From contig JAICKM010000125.1 in NCBI GenBank assembly GCA_025927935.1, positions 1 to 12,342 on the forward strand: a stretch of DNA of 12,342 nucleotides, in the 5' to 3' direction. A model generated the notes under the pieces. It saw nothing but the letters and a program-made list of their open reading frames with translations. It was not told where the DNA came from and did no database searches. Position numbers and translations under genes: made by a program. The stretch is from Chloroflexia bacterium (GTDB lineage Bacteria; Chloroflexota; Chloroflexia; QHBQ01; JADMIH01). Shown piece after piece: positions 1 to 6,109 of the stretch. Numbering within the stretch: position 1 is the first letter of the stretch; each line of letters opens with the position of its first letter.

Positions 1-92
1 ATGATCTGCCGATAGACCGTCATCTCCGGTCCCAGGAACTCGTTGGGGTAGAGGAACAGGATTTTGATCTTGCCGCCATCCGCCTTACTCAT
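1..92 (-). CDS. GT-B fold glycosyltransferase, N-terminus only (partial)
   Basis: Only the first 30 codons are inside the window; the gene runs off the left edge. The ATG is at 92-90. After a short polar start (MSKADGGK) comes IKILFLYPNEF, a hydrophobic first beta strand, followed by GPEMTVYRQI. A strand of this kind opening into a loop is typical of the N-terminal Rossmann domain of GT4/GT1 (GT-B) glycosyltransferases, which transfer a sugar from a nucleotide donor during polysaccharide assembly in the cytoplasm. The nearest Shine-Dalgarno-like stretch (AAGGA at 107-111) is rather far from the ATG, so the start is likely but not certain. The gene lies 152 bases downstream of two acyltransferases on the same strand, with hairpins between. 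No catalytic residue is visible, so the family rests on a short stretch plus context. Confidence 0.6.
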   Translation of the reverse strand, partial: MSKADGGKIKILFLYPNEFLGPEMTVYRQI

Positions 93-180
93 CGTGCTTG
101 ACCCCATCCTTGTTTGAGTTTCGCCCACGCCCGGCTGATCGTCTTCGCAACGGTTGGCAGTATCACCGTCACCGGTTGCA

Positions 181-235
181 CCCGTGTCGCCCCACGGGAA
201 GCGGCGCCCGCGCGATCGGCGACAGCGGGCGCCGC
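181..235 (-). terminator. Two adjacent GC-rich hairpins after the acyltransferase gene
   Basis: A perfect 11-bp inverted repeat (GCGGCGCCCGC at 201-211, its complement at 225-235, 13-nt loop) lies 10 bases beyond the acyltransferase stop codon on the minus strand. A second hairpin follows at once (CCCGTG at 181-186, CACGGG at 193-198, 6-nt loop). Neither is followed by a real T-tract, so these are not textbook intrinsic terminators. They could act as Rho-assisted or partial terminators, or as 3' end stabilisers that lower expression of the glycosyltransferase downstream. The structure is seen in the sequence; the function is inferred. Confidence 0.45.
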
Positions 236-244
236 CGTTAACAA

Positions 245-937
245 TTAGAGTTGTTTTACCACACGCGCCGGTACGCCGACAACCATGGTATTCGGCGGCA
301 CATCGCGTGTTACCAGGCTGCACCCCGCAACGACCGCGCCATCCCCAATGGTGACCCCTTTCATAACCATACAGCGGTTGCCCAGCCAGACCCGGTCGCC
401 GATCGTCACCGGCTGCGGGTCCAGCGCCCACCCGCGGTCGCCGAGGTTATGGAAGGTCGAGTCCATAATATTCACATAGGTGCCGACGAGACAATCGCGC
501 CCGATGCGGATCGCCCCGGCGGCGGCAATTGAAGTCCCATAGTTGATCGTCGTGCCCGCGCCGATCTCGATCAGGCCACCGGCCCAGGTCGCCAGTTCGC
601 AATCGGCCGTCTCGGCCCGGAAGCGCACGCTATCATGCAGGACCATGTGCCCTTCATTATGGACGCGCACCCGCCCGCGCACGCGCACCCACTTCCCACG
701 CCGGATGCCCCGCAGTTGCACGCGCGCCCGGATCAATTGCAGCCCAATGACCAGGAACCAGCGCGGCCCATGGCTGCGCAGCGCCGCGCGCAGCGAGCGT
801 GGTGGCGCAGGATCGTGCAGATCGGCGGGAATGGGCATCCGGTCCGCGGTACCCGGCGGCAGGCCCACCGGCAGCCCGCCGCCGTCCGCCATCCGGCCCG
901 CGAGATCTCCGCCTGCTAACGATCTAGAGTCGATCAT
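245..937 (-). CDS. Left-handed beta-helix (hexapeptide repeat) O-acyltransferase A
   Basis: A 230-residue protein of the LbH acyltransferase superfamily (CysE/LacA/NodL/WbbJ type), whose members usually transfer an acetyl group from acetyl-CoA to a sugar hydroxyl. Hexapeptide repeats start near residue 84 and run to about 225 (for example IEIGAG, IRIGRD, VTIGDR, VTIGDG). The likely catalytic base is His163 in IMDSTFHNLGDR, inside the usual loop between coils. The protein ends with the family's VPPNTMVVGVPARVVK signature at 213-228. Residues 1-55 are a Pro/Gly/Arg-rich extension without recognisable domain. No transmembrane segment is evident, so it is probably cytosolic and trimeric. The start at 937 has AGGA about 11 bases upstream; Met34 is a possible alternative. 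It lies 29 bases after a second acyltransferase of the same length, so the two are probably co-transcribed. Substrate unknown; polysaccharide decoration is inferred from neighbours. Confidence 0.9.
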   Translation of the reverse strand: MIDSRSLAGGDLAGRMADGGGLPVGLPPGTADRMPIPADLHDPAPPRSLRAALRSHGPRWFLVIGLQLIRARVQLRGIRRGKWVRVRGRVRVHNEGHMVLHDSVRFRAETADCELATWAGGLIEIGAGTTINYGTSIAAAGAIRIGRDCLVGTYVNIMDSTFHNLGDRGWALDPQPVTIGDRVWLGNRCMVMKGVTIGDGAVVAGCSLVTRDVPPNTMVVGVPARVVKQL

Positions 938-966
938 ATCGTTCTTATTCCTGTACTACAGCGGTT

Positions 967-1659
967 TCAAGTCCCGGCGAATAAGCTGTCGGCAACGCCG
1001 GCGGGGGGCGGGGGCAGGTGGTTGGCCCGCGCATCGGCCGGGGCATCATCGATCCGCCGGAGCACGCGGGCAGGTATGCCGGCGGCGATACTCATGGGCG
1101 GGATCGAGTGGGTGACGACACTCCCCGCGGCGACCACCGAGCCGTAGCCGATGCGCACGCCTTTAAGAATCGTGACCCGGTTGCCGATCCAGACATGCGG
1201 TTCGAGGATCACGGGCATGCCCGGCGGGTGCTCGTCCCGGCGATACAGTTCCACATAGTGGAAGTCGCTGTCCATGATAATGCAGTGGGTGCCGATGCGG
1301 CACTCATCGCCGATGATAATCTGCGTGGCCGCGCAGATTTCGGCCCCGTAATTGATGAAGGCGCCGTTGCCGATATGCAACTCCCCGCCGGCCAGCACCG
1401 CCAGCTCCGTCGTCGCCACTTGCGCGTGGAACAGCACCTGATTGCCAATCGTGAGCCGCCCGCGGTTGACCACGCGGAGCCGGCCCGTCAGCTTCACATA
1501 CTTGCCGACGGCGTCGGCGTGGCGCAGGCTCCAGCGCGCCCACAGCAGCCGCCGAGCCAGACTTAGCGCCACGCCCGGTGAGTGCCGGCGCAGCAGCATG
1601 ACCTTCCGCGACCAGCTCGTATCCGGGCGTAACAGGCGCCGCGGGCTGTCAGTGTGCAT
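967..1659 (-). CDS. Left-handed beta-helix (hexapeptide repeat) O-acyltransferase B
   Basis: A 230-residue LbH acyltransferase, first gene of the leftward block. Hexapeptide coils run from about residue 55 to 200 (LTIGNQ, LHIGNG, IIIGDE, VWIGNR, VRIGYG). His134 in IMDSDFHYVE is the probable catalytic base, and the closing signature IPPMSIAAGIPARVLRR (about 186-202) is intact. It shares many motifs with the next gene in the same order (a Val-Asn/His-x-Gly strand, GG-x-I-x-IG, INYG, IGT, IMDS-x-FH), so the two are probably paralogues. Unlike its neighbour, this copy has a shorter N-terminus and a Pro/Ala-rich C-terminal tail of about 28 residues. The ATG at 1659 is preceded by GGGAG about 11 bases away. 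It faces the divergent control region, so its transcription probably starts there. An acetyl-CoA:sugar transferase role in exopolysaccharide or glycan modification is inferred; the donor and acceptor cannot be read from the sequence. Confidence 0.9.
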   Translation of the reverse strand: MHTDSPRRLLRPDTSWSRKVMLLRRHSPGVALSLARRLLWARWSLRHADAVGKYVKLTGRLRVVNRGRLTIGNQVLFHAQVATTELAVLAGGELHIGNGAFINYGAEICAATQIIIGDECRIGTHCIIMDSDFHYVELYRRDEHPPGMPVILEPHVWIGNRVTILKGVRIGYGSVVAAGSVVTHSIPPMSIAAGIPARVLRRIDDAPADARANHLPPPPAGVADSLFAGT

Positions 1660-2104
1660 GAGTCCCTAATCTCCCGTCAAGAGGTGATACTCCACGATAG
1701 CGCGTTGCGCCCAGAAAACAGTGTACGCGACCGCGCTTGCCGGTGACTGAACACCGGGCCGTGGTCTATTACAAATCTGTCATCAATTGCGCCCCGCGAA
1801 TCCCCCATCGGCTAAGCGCAGGACGGGCGGCCCGCGCAAAAGCCCGGCAAATCCGCATCCGGTTTCCTTGCAATTTTGCAAGAATTGGCCCGGATGGGTC
1901 TGTTATGGGATTGTCAGCCAAAAATGACAGATTCCTACCTGCTCAGGCACCACATCTTATCAAATGTTGAGATACGGCCCTGCCTGGTTCAGAGGCTGAT
2001 AACTCTCGGCAGATAAGATAGTACCATCAAGAGCTACACAGGACCGGCAAAACACAACGAAGTGCGGTCCACCACCAGGGCGTTATGAGAAGAGGGAGTT
2101 AGCG
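1660..2104. promoter_or_regulatory. Divergent intergenic control region (445 bases)
   Basis: This gap separates the leftward acyltransferase operon from the rightward GT26 gene and must hold both promoters, but I find no close match to a -35/-10 pair with 16-18 spacing on either strand. It is less GC-rich than the surrounding genes. It contains several dyads: a 6-bp hairpin CCGGTG/CACCGG (1740-1745, 1752-1757), the palindrome at 1867-1882, a 5-bp dyad TGTCA/TGACA (1912-1916, 1925-1929), and a spaced 8-bp inverted pair ATCTTATC (1954-1961) and GATAAGAT (2012-2019). The Shine-Dalgarno GAGGGAG for the GT26 gene is at 2092-2098. A small TTG-started frame (1737-1970) lacks a ribosome site and does not look coding. 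Confidence 0.6.
1867..1882. promoter_or_regulatory. Operator-like palindrome CTTGCAA-TT-TTGCAAG
   Basis: A perfect 7-bp inverted repeat with a 2-base AT spacer lies almost in the middle of the divergent region, 207 bases from one start codon and 222 from the other. The symmetry, the 16-bp length and the AT-rich centre are typical of a dimeric helix-turn-helix repressor or activator site. No T-tract or adjacent stop codon suggests a terminator. Which regulator binds, if any, is unknown. The half-site is common enough that a single copy is only suggestive. Confidence 0.45.
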
Positions 2105-2950
2105 ATGAACAGCCAGGTTCGTATTCTCGGTGCCAATATCGACCAGGTCCGCATGGATGAAGCCATGAAAACGATCCATGAGTTCGTCGTCTCCCAGCAG
2201 CCGCACCAGGTGGTTACAGTCAACCTCGACTTCCTGCGCATCGCGCAGGAAAACCCGGAGTTCCAGGGCGTCATCAACCGCAGCGATCTGGCGGTCGCCG
2301 ACGGGATGCCGCTGGTCTGGGCGTCGCAGTGGCTGGGCACCGCCCTCCCGGAGCGCGTGACCGGCGTGGAACTGGTCGATGAGTGCTGCGCGCTGGCGGC
2401 CCGCGAAGGCTACAGCGTCTTCCTGCTGGGCGGCGCCGAGGGCGTGCCGGAGGCCGCGGCGGCCAAGATGGTCGAGCGCCACCCCGGCCTGCGCATCGCC
2501 GGCACCTACTCGCCACCGATGGGGCCGTTCAGCCCGGAAGAGGACGCCAAGATTGTGGACATGATCCGCGCCGCCAAGCCGCAGATGTTGTTCGTGGCCT
2601 TCGGCGCGCCCAAGCAGGACATCTGGATCGCCCAGCACCGCAACACCCTCGGCGTCCCGGTCGCCATCGGCGTCGGCGGCGTGTTCAACTTCCTGACCGG
2701 TCGGGTGCGCCGCGCCCCCGAGTGGATGCAGCGCTCCGGGCTGGAATGGCTCTATCGCGTGAGCCAGGAACCCAGCCGGCTGTGGCGCCGCTATTTCATC
2801 CAGGACATGCCGATCATGATGCTGATGGCGGCAGAGGCCATGCAGGTCCGCACACTCGGCCCGGCGCAGCCGGCCCAGCACGGCTTGAGCCTGCCGGTCG
2901 CCGTCGAAGTCGCGCCGGCCCGCGTGCTGCCGCGCAATCTGCCCAACTAG
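2105..2950 (+). CDS. WecB/TagA/CpsF family (GT26) glycosyltransferase
   Basis: A 281-residue protein matching the WecG/TagA/CpsF family, which transfers N-acetylmannosamine or N-acetylmannosaminuronate (or another sugar in CpsF-like members) from UDP to an undecaprenyl-diphosphate-linked acceptor at the cytoplasmic membrane face. Family motifs appear in order: TVNLDFLRIA (38-47), ADGMPLVWAS (65-74, with Asp66 in the place of the catalytic Asp of TagA), ERVTGVEL (83-90), FLLGG (106-110), VAFGAPKQDIWI (164-175), GVGGVFNFLTGRVRRAP (189-205) and GLEWLYRVSQEPSRLWRRY (212-230). The last stretch starts the basic C-terminal appendage used for membrane attachment. About 30 further residues are low-complexity. 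The start is supported by GAGGGAG six bases upstream. It is the first gene of the rightward block, after the divergent control region. Donor sugar not predictable. Confidence 0.95.
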   Translation: MNSQVRILGANIDQVRMDEAMKTIHEFVVSQQPHQVVTVNLDFLRIAQENPEFQGVINRSDLAVADGMPLVWASQWLGTALPERVTGVELVDECCALAAREGYSVFLLGGAEGVPEAAAAKMVERHPGLRIAGTYSPPMGPFSPEEDAKIVDMIRAAKPQMLFVAFGAPKQDIWIAQHRNTLGVPVAIGVGGVFNFLTGRVRRAPEWMQRSGLEWLYRVSQEPSRLWRRYFIQDMPIMMLMAAEAMQVRTLGPAQPAQHGLSLPVAVEVAPARVLPRNLPN

Positions 2951-3031
2951 ACACGCCATACTCGCGCCGGCCCGTCCGGTGCGCCTGCCCCCAGCCGGCA
3001 AGGCGCCCGCGGGTGCGGGGTCCCGTTCGGC

Positions 3032-3105
3032 AACGAGCGCGACCTACGCGCGGTTCCGCCCAACAGCCAACTCTTGGGCGTAGCCGCCCGCAGGTCGCGC
3101 TCGTT
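3032..3105 (+). repeat. 74-nt inverted repeat with 14-bp perfect arms
   Basis: AACGAGCGCGACCT (3032-3045) is perfectly complementary to AGGTCGCGCTCGTT (3092-3105). Inside, GCGG (3050-3053) pairs with CCGC (3084-3087), and CGCCCAA (3057-3063) pairs with TTGGGCG (3074-3080) around a 10-nt loop. This gives 25 pairs in one hairpin. It is flanked by imperfect direct copies, TGCGGGGTCCCG (3014-3025) and TGCGGTCCCG (3113-3122). It has no T-tract, so it is not a simple intrinsic terminator. It could be a dispersed palindromic (REP/MITE-like) element or a structured RNA. There are no transposase remnants. Confidence 0.8.
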
Positions 3106-3209
3106 AACGTGATGCGGTCCCGCTGCACAGGCCGGGCCGTTGCCCCCATCCGGGGCACCCTCTATGCCGGCGGATCCGGTGGGACGCGATCTCGCTGATC
3201 CGCTTCGCG

Positions 3210-3240
3210 GGGCCGGAGAGTCCGGCCCTCGTTCTTTCTA
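3210..3240 (+). terminator. Intrinsic terminator for the GT26 transcript
   Basis: GGGCCGGA (3210-3217) and TCCGGCCC (3221-3228) form a perfect 8-bp GC-rich stem with a GAG loop, followed by the T-rich run TCGTTCTTTCT (3229-3239). This is the best Rho-independent terminator in the window. It lies only 21 bases before the next start codon, so the regulator gene at 3262 either has a promoter upstream of the hairpin or is expressed by readthrough, which would make the hairpin an attenuator. Confidence 0.8.
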
Positions 3241-3261
3241 CATAGGTCGTAGGTAGGCTGT

Positions 3262-4308
3262 ATGTCACACGCCGGCACCATTCTGTTGGCGGAACTCGAT
3301 AGGGTCTCCACCCAGTTGCTGCTGTTCCTCTTGCAGCGCGCCGGCTTTGACGTGGTTACGGCCGCCGGGGGCGAGGATCTGGTCCGCCTGGCCCATGGCC
3401 GGCGCGTCGATCTGATCGTCTCCGAGGTGCTCTTGCCTGATGCCGACGGTATGGACATCTGCCGGCAACTGCGCGAGGACTGGAATACCCGCTTCATTCC
3501 CGTCGTGCTGCTGACCGCGTTCTCCGATCCGGAGTACCGCGTGCGCGGCTTGCTGGCCGGGGCCGACGATTATATCACCAAGCCTTTCGACCCCAACGAA
3601 CTGATCCTGCGCCTGCGCCGGCTAATCGAAACCTATCACGTCTGCTTCCAATGCCACCCGCTGACCCGCCTGCCCAGCGCGCCGCTGATCCAGGCGTATC
3701 TCACCACGGCCTGTTTGCACCCCCAGGCCGGTCCCTGGGCCTTCCTGCATGTGGACATCCACCATTTCCGCGCGTTCAACCAACTGTACGGCTATGAGGC
3801 CGGCGACGCCGTGCTGCGCATGACCGGCGACCTGTTGCGTGAAGTGGTCTTTGCCGCGCCCGGCCCCTTGCGCTTCGCCGGTCATCGCGGCGCAGGCAAC
3901 TTTGCGCTCGTAGTACCGCGCGACGAGGCGGACGCCGTCTGCCGGACGCTGATCAGCCGCTTTGACGCCGCAGTGCTCGACCAATATCCACCCGAACACC
4001 GGGAAGCGCGTTACCAGATGCTAATCGACCGGCGCGGCAACGTCCACTCGGTGTCACGCCTGGCGCTGTCCATCGGCGTGGTCACCGGCGACCTCTGCCG
4101 GGATATCAGTTACCTGGAACTGGAAGAAATCGGCTGGACGGTCATGCAGCGGGCCAAGCGCGAGGAGCAGAGCAGCAGTTATGCCAACCGGCGGCAGGTG
4201 GCGGGGCGGGCGGCCCAGGTCGGCTTGTCCCGGTCGCCGGCCCCGGAGCGCCCGCCCCTGGAGACACGGACTCACGGCGAAAAGCCGGCCTCACGCGGCG
4301 CGGGCTGA
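3262..4308 (+). CDS. Response-regulator-like protein: degenerate receiver + degenerate GGDEF domain
   Basis: A 348-residue soluble protein with a CheY-like receiver (about 5-122) and a GGDEF-fold domain (about 132-300), then a polar tail. Aligned on CheY spacing, Thr85 (VVLLTAF) and Lys107 (YITKPFD) are kept, but the phosphoacceptor Asp is Glu55 (DLIVSEVLLPDADG) and the acidic pair is Ala10-Glu11. The GGDEF domain keeps its opening strand and helix (HVDIHHFRAFNQLYGYEAGDAVLR, Asp165), but the signature is GAGNF (210-214), so the second Asp/Glu needed for metal binding and catalysis is missing. From family knowledge, diguanylate cyclase activity is unlikely; binding of GTP, c-di-GMP or a partner protein remains possible. 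Asp-to-Glu can mimic constitutive phosphorylation in some receivers. No kinase is adjacent. The start has only a weak TAGG ribosome site. It lies between glycan genes, so local control of polysaccharide output is inferred. Confidence 0.85.
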   Translation: MSHAGTILLAELDRVSTQLLLFLLQRAGFDVVTAAGGEDLVRLAHGRRVDLIVSEVLLPDADGMDICRQLREDWNTRFIPVVLLTAFSDPEYRVRGLLAGADDYITKPFDPNELILRLRRLIETYHVCFQCHPLTRLPSAPLIQAYLTTACLHPQAGPWAFLHVDIHHFRAFNQLYGYEAGDAVLRMTGDLLREVVFAAPGPLRFAGHRGAGNFALVVPRDEADAVCRTLISRFDAAVLDQYPPEHREARYQMLIDRRGNVHSVSRLALSIGVVTGDLCRDISYLELEEIGWTVMQRAKREEQSSSYANRRQVAGRAAQVGLSRSPAPERPPLETRTHGEKPASRGAG

Positions 4309-4517
4309 AATACTAGCAATTTTGTAAGACTGCCGCCTGTAGAACATTCATCATACATTCACCGCCCCTCCCTACAATAGATGGTGTAGGGAGCAACATG
4401 CCCCTGGGCGGCGCAATCGGCCCGGCGCAGGGCTGCCCCCCCGCTTCCCGCAAACCCATGCCGGCCACCGGGCGCGATCGCCAGCCAGGGAGCCGTCCCG
4501 CGCCGGCCACCTTCATG

Positions 4518-4523
4518 TATAAT
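4518..4523 (+). promoter_or_regulatory. Candidate -10 box (TATAAT) for the flippase gene
   Basis: A perfect TATAAT in otherwise GC-rich DNA, 65 bases before the flippase ATG. The -35 position at 17-base spacing (4495-4500) is GTCCCG, a poor match, so an activator or another sigma factor would be needed, or the hexamer is fortuitous. Transcription from here would give a leader of roughly 60 bases containing the 4539-4559 hairpin. Confidence 0.4.
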
Positions 4524-4576
4524 GCCACGAGGTGGATCACGGCGCGCGGAGAGCGCCGTCCAACCGCCTTTGCGCC

Positions 4577-4581
4577 GGAGG
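4577..4581 (+). promoter_or_regulatory. Shine-Dalgarno GGAGG fixing the flippase start
   Basis: GGAGG lies exactly seven bases before ATG 4589-4591. The upstream in-frame ATG at 4532 has no comparable site and would add 19 residues unlike a flippase N-terminus, so the downstream start is preferred. Confidence 0.85.
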
Positions 4582-4588
4582 ACCGTTT

Positions 4589-6070
4589 ATGAATCGCGGG
4601 CCAGGGACACTACGCACGCTCATCATCGTGCTCGGTTCCAGTTGGTTTGGCTTCGTGCTCAACATCCTGCGCGTGCTGGTCTTGCCCGCGAAACTGGGCG
4701 ATCTCGGCCTGGGCGATGTCACGACCGCCGTCTCCTTCACCACCTTCTTCGGCATTTTCATTTCGCTCGGTACCTCGATCTACCTCGTGCGCGCCGTGGC
4801 CCAGGACCAATCGCTGGCGAGCCGCTATCTGAGCAACGCCCTGGTGTTGCGCGTGGTCATGGGCGCGGGTGTGCTGGCCTTGCTGCTGGGCATCGCCCAC
4901 CTCTTCGGCTACCCGCCGCGCACGCAGCAGGTGATCCTGATCGTCGGCGTCTCGATGGTCATCGGCACCATCTCCAACGTCTTCGAGTCGGGCTTGCAGG
5001 GCCTGGGCCAGATGAGCTGGCGGGCCATCGCTATGGCAAGCGGCCAGGTCACGGCCACCGTGACCGGCGTGACCATGCTGCTGCTCGGCGCCGACGTGAT
5101 GATTTACGCCCTCTGCATCCCGCTGGGCGCTATCGTCGAGTTCGTCGTCGTCCTCTCGTACTTCTTCCGCCACCACCCGATCCGGTTCAGTGTGGATCGC
5201 AGCGTAATGCGGGCGCTGGTGGTCGGCGGGCTGCCGCTGTTCATGTGGGGCGTGCTGCAAACCGCTTACGGCCAGATCGACGCCACGTTGCTGAGTCTGA
5301 TGGCCGGCATCCACATTGTGGGCTGGTTTGGCGCCGCCACGCAGATCACCAGCGTGCTTATCGTCATCCCCACCGCGATCACCGCAGTCATGTTGCCCAT
5401 GCTCTGCGAGATGCACTTGCGGCCCGGCCACGAGTTCGACAACGCGGCCACCCGCACGATGGTCTCGACCCTGCTGGTCATGGCGCCCATCGGGGCGGGG
5501 CTGGCGATCTCCGCGGGGGATATCCTGCGCGTGCTGCCCTATCCGCCCGCCTTCCTTAACGCCGCGCCCGCGCTGGCCCTGCTCGGCCTGGCCTTGCCGG
5601 TCACGGGCGCGCTGATGGTCCTCTCCACCCTGGCCGTCGCCATCGGCCAGGAACGCGAGTGGATCAAGATCTCGGCCTTCGCCGTCTGCGTCTTCCCGCC
5701 GCTCTACATCATCCTGATCGGCTGGTTCCAGACCAATCAGGGCAACGGCGCGACGGGCACGGCCTTGGCGAACCTGATCGGCGAGAGCGCCCTGGTCGTC
5801 TGGGCCTGGCTGGTGCTGCCGGGGCGGCTGCGCCAGACGGCGATGCTGCGGCGCGGCGCGCAAATCGCCGCGCTCACCCTGCTGATGGCCGGTGTGGTGG
5901 CGGGGCTGCAACGGGCCGGCGTGCCGCTGTTCGGCTATATCCCGGTCGCCGCCGTGCTCTATGTCGCCGGGGCCTGGCTGCTGCGCCTGATCACGCCCGG
6001 CGACCTGGCGATGGTGCGCCACGCCGTGCAGCGGCGCGGGCGGCGCGCCCCCGCCGCCAGCCAGGGCTAA
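4589..6070 (+). CDS. Wzx-type oligosaccharide flippase (MOP/MVF superfamily)
   Basis: A 493-residue, strongly hydrophobic integral membrane protein of the polysaccharide-transporter branch of the MOP superfamily. Such proteins move undecaprenyl-diphosphate-linked oligosaccharides from the cytoplasmic to the outer face of the membrane. The N-terminus reads as the typical first helices (TLRTLIIVLGSSWFGFVLNILRV, then SFTTFFGIFISLG). About 12-14 membrane segments alternate with short loops, and charged residues such as Arg and Asp occur early, as in Wzx. The basic C-terminus (RRGRRAPAASQG) is cytoplasmic by the positive-inside rule. Length is within the usual 400-500 range. The start is set by GGAGG. 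It has its own leader region after the regulator gene, and 39 bases separate it from the NicO fusion gene. Sequence cannot tell which glycan is carried. Confidence 0.9.
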   Translation: MNRGPGTLRTLIIVLGSSWFGFVLNILRVLVLPAKLGDLGLGDVTTAVSFTTFFGIFISLGTSIYLVRAVAQDQSLASRYLSNALVLRVVMGAGVLALLLGIAHLFGYPPRTQQVILIVGVSMVIGTISNVFESGLQGLGQMSWRAIAMASGQVTATVTGVTMLLLGADVMIYALCIPLGAIVEFVVVLSYFFRHHPIRFSVDRSVMRALVVGGLPLFMWGVLQTAYGQIDATLLSLMAGIHIVGWFGAATQITSVLIVIPTAITAVMLPMLCEMHLRPGHEFDNAATRTMVSTLLVMAPIGAGLAISAGDILRVLPYPPAFLNAAPALALLGLALPVTGALMVLSTLAVAIGQEREWIKISAFAVCVFPPLYIILIGWFQTNQGNGATGTALANLIGESALVVWAWLVLPGRLRQTAMLRRGAQIAALTLLMAGVVAGLQRAGVPLFGYIPVAAVLYVAGAWLLRLITPGDLAMVRHAVQRRGRRAPAASQG

Positions 6071-6093
6071 CGCCGCCCCATGCGCCGGAAAGT

Positions 6094-6102
6094 TGGTATA
6101 CT
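6094..6102 (+). promoter_or_regulatory. Extended -10 promoter (TGG-TATACT) giving a near-leaderless start
   Basis: TG-N-TATACT at 6094-6102 matches the extended -10 pattern of sigma-70-type promoters, which can work without a good -35 (here CGCCCC at 17-base spacing). Counting seven bases on places transcription start at 6109-6110, directly on the ATG at 6110. No Shine-Dalgarno precedes that ATG (only AGAG four bases upstream), which fits leaderless translation. Readthrough from the flippase gene remains possible. Confidence 0.5.
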
Positions 6103-6109
6103 TAGAGCT

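Larger units (their letters stand above)
2951..3261 (+). other. Structured 311-base 3' region after the GT26 gene
   Basis: No gene is supported here. The stretch holds a series of inverted repeats: the 74-nt hairpin at 3032-3105; TGCCCC/GGGGCA at 3141-3157 with a 5-nt loop; GCGGATC (3170-3176) pairing with GATCCGC (3197-3203) around an inner GCGA/TCGC; and the terminator hairpin at 3210-3228. The GT26 transcript would therefore carry about 260 untranslated bases before its terminator. Either this is a long stabilising 3' UTR, or a separate small RNA sits here. I see no convincing promoter for the latter. Confidence 0.5.
4309..4588 (+). promoter_or_regulatory. Leader and control region of the flippase gene
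   Basis: This 280-base gap contains two direct copies of ACATTCA (4344-4350, 4355-4361; period 11, one helical turn) and an 8-bp hairpin CTCCCTAC (4368-4375)/GTAGGGAG (4386-4393) with a 10-nt loop. It also contains the -10-like TATAAT at 4518-4523 and a 7-bp hairpin ACGGCGC (4539-4545)/GCGCCGT (4553-4559) just before the ribosome site. The left hairpin arm overlaps a second -10-like TACAAT (4373-4378). A 64-codon frame at 4398-4592 shows no ribosome site or recognisable protein and is not called. Confidence 0.45.

Noticed and set aside
1737..1970. 77-residue frame in the divergent region
   Set aside because: It starts with TTG, has no ribosome site and no recognisable protein features, and contains the 1867-1882 palindrome. 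Left as intergenic.
3032..3105. Integron attC site
   Set aside because: The hairpin ends do not match the RYYYAAC/GTTRRRY core sites, the arms are perfectly paired without the extrahelical bases typical of attC, and no integrase or cassette is nearby.
2383..3198. 271-codon plus-strand frame overlapping the GT26 gene and its 3' region
   Set aside because: It is Arg/Gly/Ala-rich with no recognisable motif, and its 3' part passes through the stable hairpins; frame +2105 carries all GT26 motifs.
4398..4592. 64-residue frame upstream of the flippase
   Set aside because: It lacks a ribosome site, overlaps the flippase start and the TATAAT, and has composition typical of non-coding GC-rich DNA.
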